Positions 7,230 to 14,086 of a stretch of 37,940 nucleotides of DNA are shown in pieces. A program made the translations under genes and the position numbers. The number at the start of each line of letters is the position of its first letter. Position 1 is the first letter of the stretch. The stretch comes from a virus: the IMG/VR virus record IMGVR_UViG_3300014166_000005, positions 1 to 37,940 of that record. One strand, given 5' to 3'. The notes below the pieces were generated by a model that saw nothing but the letters and a program-made list of their open reading frames with translations, did not search any database and was not told the DNA's origin.

Positions 7230-8563
7230 TTCAGTTCCTCGATGCGCTTCACTGCGATCCCGTAATAGGAGGGATCTTTCTCGATACCAACAGCGCTGCA
7301 TTTGAGCGCGTGCGCCGCTGGAAAGATAGTTCCCGTTCCAGCAAACGGATCCAGAATTCGATCTCCTGCTCTGACAGAGCGGACCAGGAGAGACGTATAC
7401 AGGTTAACCGGCTTCTGCGCGCCGTGTCCGAGATTGTCATCCCCTTTGGATTCAATAACATCTGGATAGATGGCGGTGACACGCTTTCCGCCCCGGTATG
7501 CGTAAAGGACAAGTTCATAGCTTCGTCTGGGACCATGTTCCGGCAGGGGCACCCTGCCCCCTCCTTGCTTGTAGTTGATGATGGGAGTGCGAATGGCGTT
7601 CCAGTCCGAGCCGACGCTCCCGCTGTTGATCAGGTCCCGGAGCCACACGAACTGGTCAATGTCGCAGCAGATGTACATATGAGCTGCGGCCTTCGCGAGC
7701 CGGCTCATGCCTGGCAATGCGGACTTCATGAGAAAGCGAAATGAGTCCTCGCTGTCTTCGTATTCGTGGGTGATGGCAGTCATCCGCCCGGCGGAGTCGC
7801 CGAAGTCGCTGGCGTCCATCCCGTAAGGCGGGTCGGTGCAGATGACATCGAACTGCGCCGCATCTAGGCTGGCCATCCAGTCAATGCAGTCCCCGAGATA
7901 GGCGTTGTGCAGGTGAGCGCCGAAGGTCTCGCCGACGATCGCTGCGTGCACCGCGTTCTTCTCCGCGTTCTCCTTCCCTTCGAGGATCTTGAACGCTTCC
8001 TTCAGCGTCTTCGCCTTGGCAATATCAGGGTCGTCAAAGTGCTTGGCAATCACGATTGACTTGTGGACGTTGGCTCGGTACTCGCCCAGCTCCGTCGGCG
8101 GGACGTTCGCAGGAATGTCATACACTTCCCTGGCGGTGTCGCCGGTGGACTGCGCGGGATTGCGCGCTAGGCGAAGCGAGTGGAGGTTCGCGACCGCTTC
8201 CGCCCGTTCTTGCCAGGTCAGATCCGCTCGCCGAATGTTCTCCTCAAGCTCCGCCTCATACGCATCCAGTGAATCAAGTTCCCCCATGGGCGTCACTGGC
8301 AATAGCCCAGGAGGTACAACCCCGCCGCCGCACTTGAATTCCCCTCCGAGGTCGCGTAGCTGGCGGATTGCGCGGAGTCGGCGCTCGCCAGCCACTAAAA
8401 TCCAGAGCGAGGATTCACCGTCCACCCCTGGCCTTACCACGAGCGGGTGCATCAAGCCCAGCCGCGAGATGGAGTCAGCCAGGTCCATTACACCCTGGGG
8501 TTCGAACTCTCTTCGCTGACGATTCTCAGCTACCCTCAGTTCGTCCGAGTGAATCAGGATCAT
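7226..8563 (-). CDS. ParB-domain / beta-class DNA methyltransferase fusion
   Basis: A 445-residue product. Residues 1-115 are a ParB/Srx nuclease-like domain: ILIHSDELRVAENRQRREFE at the start and VAGERRLRAI at about 58-66, followed by a helical linker. The C-terminal half is an amino-methyltransferase with DPPY at about 244-247 before a SAM-binding DPFAGTGT at about 405-412; this IV-then-I order defines the beta class. Such enzymes methylate N6-adenine or N4-cytosine. ParB-methylase fusions are a recognised phage arrangement, where the ParB part may help bind or scan DNA. The start at 8563 is preferred over 8575 because GGAG lies 6 bases upstream of it. It is coupled to the SET gene by ATGA. 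Confidence 0.92.
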   Translation of the reverse strand: MILIHSDELRVAENRQRREFEPQGVMDLADSISRLGLMHPLVVRPGVDGESSLWILVAGERRLRAIRQLRDLGGEFKCGGGVVPPGLLPVTPMGELDSLDAYEAELEENIRRADLTWQERAEAVANLHSLRLARNPAQSTGDTAREVYDIPANVPPTELGEYRANVHKSIVIAKHFDDPDIAKAKTLKEAFKILEGKENAEKNAVHAAIVGETFGAHLHNAYLGDCIDWMASLDAAQFDVICTDPPYGMDASDFGDSAGRMTAITHEYEDSEDSFRFLMKSALPGMSRLAKAAAHMYICCDIDQFVWLRDLINSGSVGSDWNAIRTPIINYKQGGGRVPLPEHGPRRSYELVLYAYRGGKRVTAIYPDVIESKGDDNLGHGAQKPVNLYTSLLVRSVRAGDRILDPFAGTGTIFPAAHALKCSAVGIEKDPSYYGIAVKRIEELK

Positions 8564-8584
8564 AGCTGGCTCCATTCCTTCAAG

Positions 8585-9037
8585 TTAGGCCCGCGGAGCG
8601 ACCGCGGTTACGTCGTTGTAGATCTGGTCGCCGTCAACCCTGGACTTGATATGTCCCCGGACGACCTGGCCAACCATCATCCGGAAGTTGAACGGTTGGC
8701 CAGGCACATTCAGCCCCATCGCTTCCCGCACGCGACCGAGCTGCACGTTGCGTCCCTTCTCCGTCGAAATCCCGCCGCCGGCGTTCAGGTCCAGCATGAT
8801 GCCCTGACGCACCGTCACCTTGTCGCGGCCCAGCAGCTCCTTCAGCTCCGGGTCATCGACTTCGTAGGTAATGTCGATGGCGATGCCAGACGAGTTGCCG
8901 TCCTTGCTCGTCCACGGCCGCGCCTTCACATCGGTCGACAGGAGCGTGTAATCCTTCTCCGGGATCGGAATGTACTGCGTGCTGTTGGATTCCTGGAGCG
9001 TGGTGTCCAGGAATTGTTGCGGGTCGAAAGTACCCAT
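8585..9037 (-). CDS. Candidate single-stranded DNA-binding protein (DUF669-like)
   Basis: A 150-residue, beta-rich protein of the phage type that begins with a short disordered stretch (FLDTTLQESNSTQYIPIPEKDY), followed by alternating strands (IAIDITYEV, KVTVRQGIMLDL) and a C-terminal half with VGQVVRGHIKSRVDGDQIYNDV, which resembles an OB-fold-like end. It sits between the Sak4-like ATPase/Cys-rich protein and the ParB-methylase, where phage SSB or DUF669 proteins are often encoded next to Sak-type annealing genes. The SSB role is inferred from context and overall pattern; no acidic C-terminal tail is present. AAGGAG precedes the ATG by 6 bases. Confidence 0.6.
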   Translation of the reverse strand: MGTFDPQQFLDTTLQESNSTQYIPIPEKDYTLLSTDVKARPWTSKDGNSSGIAIDITYEVDDPELKELLGRDKVTVRQGIMLDLNAGGGISTEKGRNVQLGRVREAMGLNVPGQPFNFRMMVGQVVRGHIKSRVDGDQIYNDVTAVAPRA

Positions 9038-9087
9038 GATGCTCCTTCAGGTTGGACTGCGAATGAACTGCGACTGGATGCCGGCGG

Positions 9088-9219
9088 TTACTTCTGCCCA
9101 GCGGCCGGCGACGCTTCAGCGGGCAAATCCTTTACCTTTGCAGGCATGTAGCAAGTACGGGACACCCCACACTCTTTCGGTGTCGGACACTGTGCACATG
9201 GCTGTGGCACTTTGGTCAT
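9088..9219 (-). CDS. 43-residue Cys-rich miniprotein
   Basis: A short open frame runs from ATG at 9219 to TAA at 9088. Its ATG overlaps the TGA of the ATPase gene (ATGA), exactly as the other operon members do. The product has four Cys in a compact N-terminal cluster (PCAQCPTPKECGVSRTCYM; spacing C-x2-C-x5-C-x4-C), suggesting a zinc or metal knuckle, followed by an Ala/Pro/Lys tail. It is too short for usual gene callers. Position between the recombination ATPase and the SSB-like gene suggests it binds DNA or one of those proteins; this is inference. Confidence 0.7.
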   Translation of the reverse strand: MTKVPQPCAQCPTPKECGVSRTCYMPAKVKDLPAEASPAAGQK

Positions 9220-10046
9220 TTTGCTGCCTCCTCCGTTTCGATTACGCCTCCTTGCTTCTTCCAGCTCTCGATGATGCGGCCGAAGTCAGGAGCGAGGCCG
9301 TCTGCAACGGGGAGATTTCGAGCCTTGAGGTCGGCTCCAGGAGCGGCGGTTGACCAGGTGAACTTGGTTCCGGTTCGCTCGCTGAGGACAACGTCGGAGA
9401 AGAAGCGAGGGAGGACAGGTGCGAGGCGTCGACCAAGGGTTGCAGCCATGATCTTAGTTCCTCCCATAACTTCATCTGTTTCCCGATCGACGTGCGAGAT
9501 GAGGACGAGATGACAACGTGTATCGGTACAGAGCTTCTGAAATAGATTCGCCACAAGTTGCATGGCGATCCCCCAATCACCTTGATGACGCACTGGCTTG
9601 CTCCCGACGACAAGGCCCATTGCCATAATGCCCACTCCAGTGAGTCCGTCGACCACGATGGCCCTGCCGGTTCCCCATTTACAAACATCTCCATATACGA
9701 TTCCGTTTCGATCGCAGGTGTAGTTATTGAGCGCTGACAACAGCGTGACGAATTGATCGTACTGGTTGCGTGTTGGGTCTACCAGCTTGGTGATCGACTC
9801 GAAACTCAGCGTGTTTACGTTCTTCGCGCCAGCAATCATGTTCGACCACGACTGCGACGCAGGGGCGATGTACCTCCAGTGAAGATCTGTTGCTGGGACG
9901 TCACCCAGGGTTTCATGCCCAGGCTCGGTGAAGATGCAGAACGGAGTAATGCCCGCCTTGATAAGCGTGCGGATAGCGTAGGTCTTGCCGCTACCGGAGC
10001 TACCGATCAAGAGGACATTTACCCCTGGCAAAGGCGACTTCTCCAT
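9216..10046 (-). CDS. Sak4-like RecA-fold ATPase (phage recombination)
   Basis: A 276-residue P-loop ATPase: GSSGSGKT at residues 15-22, a Walker-B strand AIVVDGLTG near residue 130, and an HVDRE/GGTKIM region at about 205-220, followed by a short C-terminal tail. This arrangement is that of phage Sak4-type RecA/Rad51-core proteins, which promote single-strand annealing together with an SSB. A candidate SSB lies two genes downstream and a Cas4-like nuclease a few genes upstream, giving a plausible recombination set. The gene begins 60 bases downstream of the predicted start from promoter 10113-10141, so it heads its own transcript. Confidence 0.82.
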   Translation of the reverse strand: MEKSPLPGVNVLLIGSSGSGKTYAIRTLIKAGITPFCIFTEPGHETLGDVPATDLHWRYIAPASQSWSNMIAGAKNVNTLSFESITKLVDPTRNQYDQFVTLLSALNNYTCDRNGIVYGDVCKWGTGRAIVVDGLTGVGIMAMGLVVGSKPVRHQGDWGIAMQLVANLFQKLCTDTRCHLVLISHVDRETDEVMGGTKIMAATLGRRLAPVLPRFFSDVVLSERTGTKFTWSTAAPGADLKARNLPVADGLAPDFGRIIESWKKQGGVIETEEAAK

Positions 10047-10112
10047 TGAGATGCCTTTCTGGTGGGTTGGACTGCGGGTACAGCGGGACTGCGCGAATTA
10101 CGGGGTCATGAT

Positions 10113-10141
10113 ATGATACGCAATCGGGACCCAGATGTCAA
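10113..10141 (-). promoter_or_regulatory. Sigma70-type leftward promoter
   Basis: On the minus strand TTGACA (10136-10141) is followed after exactly 17 bases by TATCAT (10113-10118). It lies in the 97-bp gap between the 80-residue gene and the ATPase, so it starts the transcript for recombination, modification and replication genes. Confidence 0.85.
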
Positions 10142-10143
10142 GC

Positions 10144-10386
10144 TTATTGCTTCACGCCCGGTCCCCGAGCCATTCCCAGCAACGCAGCTCTGCCCTGCAT
10201 CGACTCCAATGCAGCGCCAATGCGGGACATGAACTCCGCCGGGGTAAGGTGGATGCGTACTGCCGTGCCATTTACATGGGCGAAGTAGAGGTTGCTGTGC
10301 TGCTCCCCTTCGGGAACGACCGCGATCAGCGCTTCGAGGTTAAAGGCGACATTCTGCTTGCTGTTATCTTCAAGACCGATCATCAT
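10144..10386 (-). CDS. Small conserved-type protein, unknown function
   Basis: An 80-residue product with a beta-rich first half (NVAFNLEALIAVVPEGEQHSN, LYFAHVNGTAVRIHL) and a helical C-terminus. No motif identifies it. Its ATG overlaps the previous stop (ATGA). It is the last gene before the 10.1-kb promoter, and its stop codon ends 3 bases before the -35 box. Confidence 0.7.
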   Translation of the reverse strand: MMIGLEDNSKQNVAFNLEALIAVVPEGEQHSNLYFAHVNGTAVRIHLTPAEFMSRIGAALESMQGRAALLGMARGPGVKQ

Positions 10387-10676
10387 TTGTGGTGCCTGTC
10401 GTAGTGGTTAAGGTGTAGTTGGAACTCCCGGAGAAGAACTTCCCGCGGGAGCGACTGGATATACTCCGGCCGGAGGGTAAGCCAGAGTGAACCCGGCACG
10501 ATAAAGTAATTGTCCGCTGTCTCTAAATCACAGGGCTGGGTCATAACCATGAATTCTTGGCCTTCCACCGCCGCTTTCGCCCAGATCCGTCCGCACTTCG
10601 GGCAGAACCAGGCGTAGCTAAGTGGCGCTCGGACTTCATTATGGACAAGCACCGACGGGGACTGACCTGTCCCCAT
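10383..10676 (-). CDS. Protein with single CPxCG knuckle, unknown function
   Basis: A 97-residue product from the ATG at 10676. WFCPKCGRIWAKA (about residues 23-35) is a zinc-knuckle half, but only one further Cys (TQPCD) follows, so a full ribbon is not assured. The C-terminal third is helical (REVLLREFQLHLNHY). An alternative ATG at 10715 overlaps the membrane gene by 28 bases; neither start has a strong Shine-Dalgarno. Starts further upstream fall entirely within the membrane-protein gene and are rejected. Function unknown. Confidence 0.6.
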   Translation of the reverse strand: MGTGQSPSVLVHNEVRAPLSYAWFCPKCGRIWAKAAVEGQEFMVMTQPCDLETADNYFIVPGSLWLTLRPEYIQSLPREVLLREFQLHLNHYDRHHK

Positions 10677-10687
10677 CGGCGTCTCGT

Positions 10688-10888
10688 TTACTTCAAATCG
10701 AACAGGGTAGAGCATATGCCGATGAACAGGTCTCCGAGTAAGATAAAGCCGATGGCATAGCCCACTGGAAGATCCTTCCCCGCGGACCAGAACCAACTAG
10801 GCAGTATGCGGGTGATGATAGCGACAGCAATCAGCACTCCGCCCATTACTGCAATGTACATCTCCACCCACGCCAGGATCGCCGCCAT
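10688..10888 (-). CDS. Small two-helix membrane protein
   Basis: A 66-residue product with two hydrophobic segments, about residues 7-28 (YIAVMGGVLIAVAIITRIL) and 42-62 (VGYAIGFILLGDLFIGICSTL), separated by a short charged loop. The size and two-helix topology would suit a holin or a membrane-remodelling early protein, but it is in the early leftward operon with no lysin beside it, so a holin role is doubtful. Its ATG overlaps the nuclease stop (TGATG). Confidence 0.65.
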   Translation of the reverse strand: MAAILAWVEMYIAVMGGVLIAVAIITRILPSWFWSAGKDLPVGYAIGFILLGDLFIGICSTLFDLK

Positions 10889-11832
10889 CAGTCGAGCGGG
10901 GTATTAGTGCGCTCCAGCGGGTCCCAGCGGCTTCGTTGGAAGTAGACCTTCAGCCAGGTTTCTGGGTCGGCGGATTTGCAGACGGGGATGAACTGGCATC
11001 CCCCGTAGCTGGAGCAGGTGTCTCCGAAGTTCTTTTTCCATTCCCGCTTTTCCCAGGCGTCGCGGAGGTCTGCAAGATCGCTAAGTGTTGTGGCAAGCCA
11101 CTCGTCAACTTCTGCTGCTGAACGGTTAGTGAGAGCTTGAGCGGCGCCGTACTTCGTTTTAAGAATTGACACACCTCGCACGAGCACTCCCTTTGTGTCA
11201 ATTCCAGACTCTCGTGCGGCCCAACTGTAACCAGTAAACTGGCCACGAAGTTCCCATTGCTTGGCCCAACTGTCACCAAGCTGACTTGCCGTTTTGTCGT
11301 CTTCAAGGTAGACTCCGTCTGCGAAGTCGGCGATCATGTCGCAGCGACCTGCGTAGATTACTGGCTGCCCCGTTTCCGGGTGGAGGAAGGGGAGGGGTTC
11401 AGCGAAGGAGAACTCGATCGCTGGCAGGCCGGAAGGCATGATGTGCGGCATGGCCTGGTTCTTATCCCCGAGCGGCCATTCGTCGAAGTAGAAGTCGAGC
11501 GCACCCAGCCCCCGTTCGAGCGTCTTCGCGACGCCTTCCGGCGGGATGAAGTCACCCCATTTCTCGAAGAAGGTGCGCATCCCGCTGGCGATGCTCTCGT
11601 CTGACGCCTTGCCGCCGATGTAGAATTCCCTGCGGACGGTCTCCAGCGCGGAGGCGAAGCACGCTCCGAAATGCAGGTGAACGCTCTCGCCCTCTGGCTT
11701 ATAGTGCTGCATGTGCGCGCGGAAGGCCTTGTGCCTGCAAGCCCGCCACTCGTTCATGAAGGTGGCGTCGATGACTTCGGGGAAGGCGACCTCCCCGTAG
11801 ATGGGCAACGCAATAACTTTATCTCCGTCCAT
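10888..11832 (-). CDS. Cas4/RecB-like PD-(D/E)XK nuclease with probable Fe-S cluster
   Basis: A 314-residue product of the PD-(D/E)XK exonuclease superfamily: an N-terminal helix with HFGACFASALE, then the nuclease core VIYAGRCDMIADF (GxxD) followed by YLEDDKTAS (ExxK-like D/K motif), and a QFTGYSWAA helix. Cys32 together with Cys273, Cys279 and Cys285 near the C-terminus has the layout of the 4Fe-4S cluster of AddB/Cas4-type nucleases. It would process DNA ends for recombination with the Sak4-like ATPase, or degrade host DNA. It is not next to any CRISPR array. The start is ATG, seven bases below the neighbouring stop. Confidence 0.85.
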   Translation of the reverse strand: MDGDKVIALPIYGEVAFPEVIDATFMNEWRACRHKAFRAHMQHYKPEGESVHLHFGACFASALETVRREFYIGGKASDESIASGMRTFFEKWGDFIPPEGVAKTLERGLGALDFYFDEWPLGDKNQAMPHIMPSGLPAIEFSFAEPLPFLHPETGQPVIYAGRCDMIADFADGVYLEDDKTASQLGDSWAKQWELRGQFTGYSWAARESGIDTKGVLVRGVSILKTKYGAAQALTNRSAAEVDEWLATTLSDLADLRDAWEKREWKKNFGDTCSSYGGCQFIPVCKSADPETWLKVYFQRSRWDPLERTNTPLD

Positions 11833-11838
11833 TTCGTC

Positions 11839-12228
11839 CTACTCCTTTTCCGTTATTTGCGCTTGCCACAGTCGGCCCGCCGGTCCACAGTCATCCGAGA
11901 TTCGGACGGTGCTGCAGAAGTTCGGGTACGGCTTGCCGGAAACCAGATCGAACCGCGACCGAACTCCTGGAGACACGCACTTCCACATCGCGTAGGCTTC
12001 CGGCCCGGTGGACTTATCCACCCACTGGCAGTCCGCACAGAACTTCTGCGGGGGCTTGATTGCCAGTTGCCTTACCGCCTCTTCACCGTCTAGCTGGGGG
12101 TCCATCATTGCTGCTTCCTTTCTCTGCCGGGCGAACTGCCTGGCGTTGTGCTCCACTGCGGCCACCGCGTAGTCCATGAAGGACCGAAAGCTCTTCATCG
12201 GTGGGAACTTAGACACCTTCCGCCTCAT
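11839..12228 (-). CDS. Cys-rich protein, unknown function
   Basis: From the ATG at 12228 the product is 129 residues; an ATG at 12198 would give 119 and neither has a strong ribosome site. The N-terminal third is basic and helical (SFMDYAVAAVEHNARQFARQRK). The second half carries FCADC, KC, FC and DDC cysteines, suggesting a metal-binding fold. No named family recognised. It lies between the nuclease and small regulatory-type genes of the leftward operon. Confidence 0.6.
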   Translation of the reverse strand: MRRKVSKFPPMKSFRSFMDYAVAAVEHNARQFARQRKEAAMMDPQLDGEEAVRQLAIKPPQKFCADCQWVDKSTGPEAYAMWKCVSPGVRSRFDLVSGKPYPNFCSTVRISDDCGPAGRLWQAQITEKE

Positions 12229-12445
12229 CGCTACCCAAGAACCCGGCGAGAAGCTCCTCCGCACTGCGCGGGGGTCCCTTCGCTGCCTTCCGGGTATTGC
12301 CGAGGGCAGCGGCCGCGACCCGGTCTTCCCGAATCGTCTGCACCGCCTCCTTCAGCTCTTCGTCGGTAAGCGTGCCAGCGATCGCCTTCTGCCGCCAGAT
12401 ATCAACCTTCGCCTGGACTGGCAGGGCTTGCATATCAGGATCCAT
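12209..12445 (-). CDS. Small helical protein, unknown function
   Basis: A 78-residue, largely helical product. LPVQAKVDIWRQKAIAGTLTDEELKEAVQTIREDR is an amphipathic two-helix unit of a kind seen in small phage proteins, followed by an Ala/Lys/Pro linker and an acidic end. GGAGGA lies 5 bases upstream of the ATG. It overlaps the gene before it by 11 bases. Function unknown. Confidence 0.7.
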   Translation of the reverse strand: MDPDMQALPVQAKVDIWRQKAIAGTLTDEELKEAVQTIREDRVAAAALGNTRKAAKGPPRSAEELLAGFLGSDEAEGV

Positions 12446-12680
12446 TGACTTCCTCCGTTTGCTGTAAATCCCCGAGAATTGCCGTAGTCTGCTGGCCCAT
12501 TACTGCCTTGACTCGAGCCAGCTTCTCCCGAATGGCCTGCTCGAAGAACTCGCTAAGCTTCCCCAGCGGCACTCTTCCGTGGACGTCCGACCAGAGAAGC
12601 AACGACACCTCCCCCACTAGCGGGGCTGGCAATTTCAGATGCACATGCACTGGTCGATCCAGTTTGGCTCTCCTTCCCAT
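12435..12680 (-). CDS. Small protein, possible ribbon-helix-helix type
   Basis: From the ATG at 12680, which has a textbook AAGGAG 7 bases upstream, the product is 81 residues. It begins MGRRAKLDRP, followed by a strand (VHVHLKLP) and two helices (LVGEVSLLLWSD, KLSEFFEQAIREKL), an order compatible with ribbon-helix-helix DNA-binding proteins. The DNA-binding idea is inference. A TTG three bases further upstream is not needed. Confidence 0.65.
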   Translation of the reverse strand: MGRRAKLDRPVHVHLKLPAPLVGEVSLLLWSDVHGRVPLGKLSEFFEQAIREKLARVKAVMGQQTTAILGDLQQTEEVNGS

Positions 12681-12783
12681 CAATTACTCCTTTCTGCTCG
12701 CGGCGTATACGCGCAAAGGTCTTGCGCAAGTTGGTGTTGGACGAGCTGGTGTAGCGGAAGCTCGGATCGAGGATTGACTTCAC
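12553..12783 (-). CDS. Possible small overlapping gene (SFRYT protein)
   Basis: A GTG at 12783 overlaps the stop of the preceding gene (GTGA), and the first 33 codons give KSILDPSFRYTSSSNTNLRK followed by TFARIRREQ, a plausible compact phage-type peptide filling an otherwise empty 96-bp gap. In this frame the reading continues for 43 low-complexity codons inside the next gene before a stop at 12553, a 128-base overlap that is unusual. Either the gene truly overlaps, or its 3' end is disturbed by a frameshift. The N-terminal part is more credible than the tail. Confidence 0.45.
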   Translation of the reverse strand: MKSILDPSFRYTSSSNTNLRKTFARIRREQKGVIDGKESQTGSTSACASEIASPASGGGVVASLVGRPRKSAAGEA

Positions 12784-13343
12784 GCGTCGACCCCTGGGTA
12801 CATGCCCATCGCCACTTCGGCAGCGATGCGGAGTTCGCAGCACTTGGCGCAGACTGGCACGATCCCGCGGTCCATGACTTCTGCCCAACGCGGCAGCGGC
12901 TCGTTCGGCTCGCCGGCTTTCAAGTCCCGCAGGTGCTTATCGGTCGCGTGCGTGCGGACAGTAAACCATCCCATGAAGAACTCGTGCGTGGTCTGACACG
13001 TCCCGCACACTTGCTTGTAGAATAAGGCGATGCACCCGACCGTGTGCCAAACGCGCTTTTCCTCCAGCGTGTTGATCTCGCTGAGGAGGGCGAGCTGTTC
13101 CTGCGCCTGGTCTGGGTGGTTGTAGCGCTGGATCTGAACGAGGCGCTTGCGTGCTGCCTTGAGGCGCTTCTCCTCCACCGATTGCGCGGTGGCCTTCTGG
13201 AGCAACGCCTGGAGGTCGTTCAGTTCCTCGACCTTGCTCGGCTCGTCTTCCGGCGGATCGGCTTCCTCGTGGAGCTGTTCGTCGGCTTCGATCTCCGCCA
13301 GGACCGCTTGGTTCCGCTCTTCATCCCATTCTCTCTGGGTCAT
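12780..13343 (-). CDS. Coiled-coil protein with two CxxC pairs
   Basis: A 187-residue product. Residues 1-95 are strongly charged and predicted coiled coil (EEADPPEDEPSKVEELNDLQ, then KRLKAARKRLVQIQRY). Residues 105-187 contain VCGTCQTTHEF and PVCAKCCELR, two CxxC pairs about 50 residues apart that could hold one zinc ion. No known family assigned. A structural or DNA-associated early protein is possible. It is followed after one base by the stop of the next gene upstream. Confidence 0.7.
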   Translation of the reverse strand: MTQREWDEERNQAVLAEIEADEQLHEEADPPEDEPSKVEELNDLQALLQKATAQSVEEKRLKAARKRLVQIQRYNHPDQAQEQLALLSEINTLEEKRVWHTVGCIALFYKQVCGTCQTTHEFFMGWFTVRTHATDKHLRDLKAGEPNEPLPRWAEVMDRGIVPVCAKCCELRIAAEVAMGMYPGVDA

Positions 13344-13344
13344 C

Positions 13345-13596
13345 TTAATAGTCCCTCGGGAGGTCTTTGTGGAGGTTCTTTGGGGTCGTCTGCCCGATGG
13401 CTTGGTTAAGCACCCGCACCGCGACGATCAACTCTTCCTCATCCACAGGTGAGCATACGAGTTTCCCGGCGAAGTACACGCACTTCTTCCTTCTCTGCGT
13501 GCTGTATGCTGCGTAGAACCTTCCCGCCGGCGCAACCATTAGCGTCTCCTGCCCGGTCGGACTCCCGTACAGTTTATCCGTTTCTTGGGTTTCCAT
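13345..13596 (-). CDS. Small protein at head of the 13.7-kb transcript
   Basis: From the ATG at 13596 (GGAGAACAGG directly upstream) the product is 83 residues. A longer frame to 13665 begins inside promoter 13656-13684 and cannot be translated from it. The protein has an extended N-terminus, a strand segment (VAPAGRFYAAY, KKCVYFAGKLVCS) and a helical end (EEELIVAVRVLNQAIGQ). No domain recognised. It is the first gene of its transcript, with a leader of about 50 bases. Confidence 0.7.
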   Translation of the reverse strand: METQETDKLYGSPTGQETLMVAPAGRFYAAYSTQRRKKCVYFAGKLVCSPVDEEELIVAVRVLNQAIGQTTPKNLHKDLPRDY

Positions 13597-13655
13597 CCTG
13601 TTCTCCGTCAAGGTTAGTGGGTCACCAGATGGCAATTTCCGCCACCCGATAACCC

Positions 13656-13684
13656 ACAATATCACGACCCGGTTAAGATGTCAA
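13656..13684 (-). promoter_or_regulatory. Sigma70-type leftward promoter, extended -10
   Basis: On the minus strand TTGACA (13679-13684) and TATTGT (13656-13661) are separated by 17 bases, with TGA just before the -10 hexamer (extended -10). It lies immediately after the membrane-protein stop at 13696 and drives the genes below 13.6 kb. Confidence 0.8.
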
Positions 13685-13695
13685 GCCCTGGCCTG

Positions 13696-13893
13696 CTATC
13701 TTCGTAACGCCAGGTGCATTGGAACGTACCCGGTTAGCAGCCCGATGAGGAAGATCACCGCGATCAAGCCCATCACCGCCAGGATCACTGTCCGGAATGG
13801 CTCCGGCACCGGGATCTGCCCGATGAGCCAGTAGATCAAGTAGAAGATCAGCGACGCGATGACCAGGTACACTAACAGCGATACTAGGTCCAT
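13696..13893 (-). CDS. Two-helix membrane protein (Thivi_2564-like)
   Basis: A 65-residue product with two long hydrophobic helices (about residues 4-24 and 33-55) joined by a short IGQIPVPEPFR loop; the PEPFR loop after a YWL helix end matches a recurrent small membrane protein type known in phages and bacteria (Thivi_2564 family). GGAG precedes the ATG by 8 bases. It sits between a terminator (13932-13973) and the 13.7-kb promoter, so it may depend on read-through or an unseen promoter. It could be a holin or inner-membrane effector; no lysis partner is adjacent. Confidence 0.7.
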   Translation of the reverse strand: MDLVSLLVYLVIASLIFYLIYWLIGQIPVPEPFRTVILAVMGLIAVIFLIGLLTGYVPMHLALRR

Positions 13894-13931
13894 GCTTTGT
13901 ACTCCGGTAGCTTAGCCCTCAGCCCAATGGA

Positions 13932-13973
13932 CAAAACAAAGCCCCCAGCAAACCGACAGGTTAAACTGGGGGC
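13932..13973 (-). terminator. Intrinsic terminator of the 14.1-14.8 kb gene
   Basis: On the minus strand GCCCCCAG (13966-13973) pairs with CTGGGGGC (13941-13948), loop 17 bases, followed by TTTGTTTTGT. It ends the transcript that starts at promoter 14854-14882. The surrounding 13894-14086 gap holds no convincing gene. Confidence 0.75.
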
Positions 13974-14086
13974 CTTGCCACTTTCCCACCTAAACCAGCG
14001 TTCCTCGCTTCAGGGACGGAGATGAACCTTGGGCGCCGACGGCTGGGTTTGTGGTCAGTGTATCGAAGCGTGAGAGGACGAGGTCT

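Noticed and set aside
10688-10888. Holin
   Set aside because: Two hydrophobic helices fit, but it is an early-operon gene with no lysin or spanin nearby; left as a membrane protein.
13597-13665. N-terminal extension of the gene ending at 13345
   Set aside because: The ATG at 13665 lies in the promoter; the ATG at 13596 has a good ribosome site.
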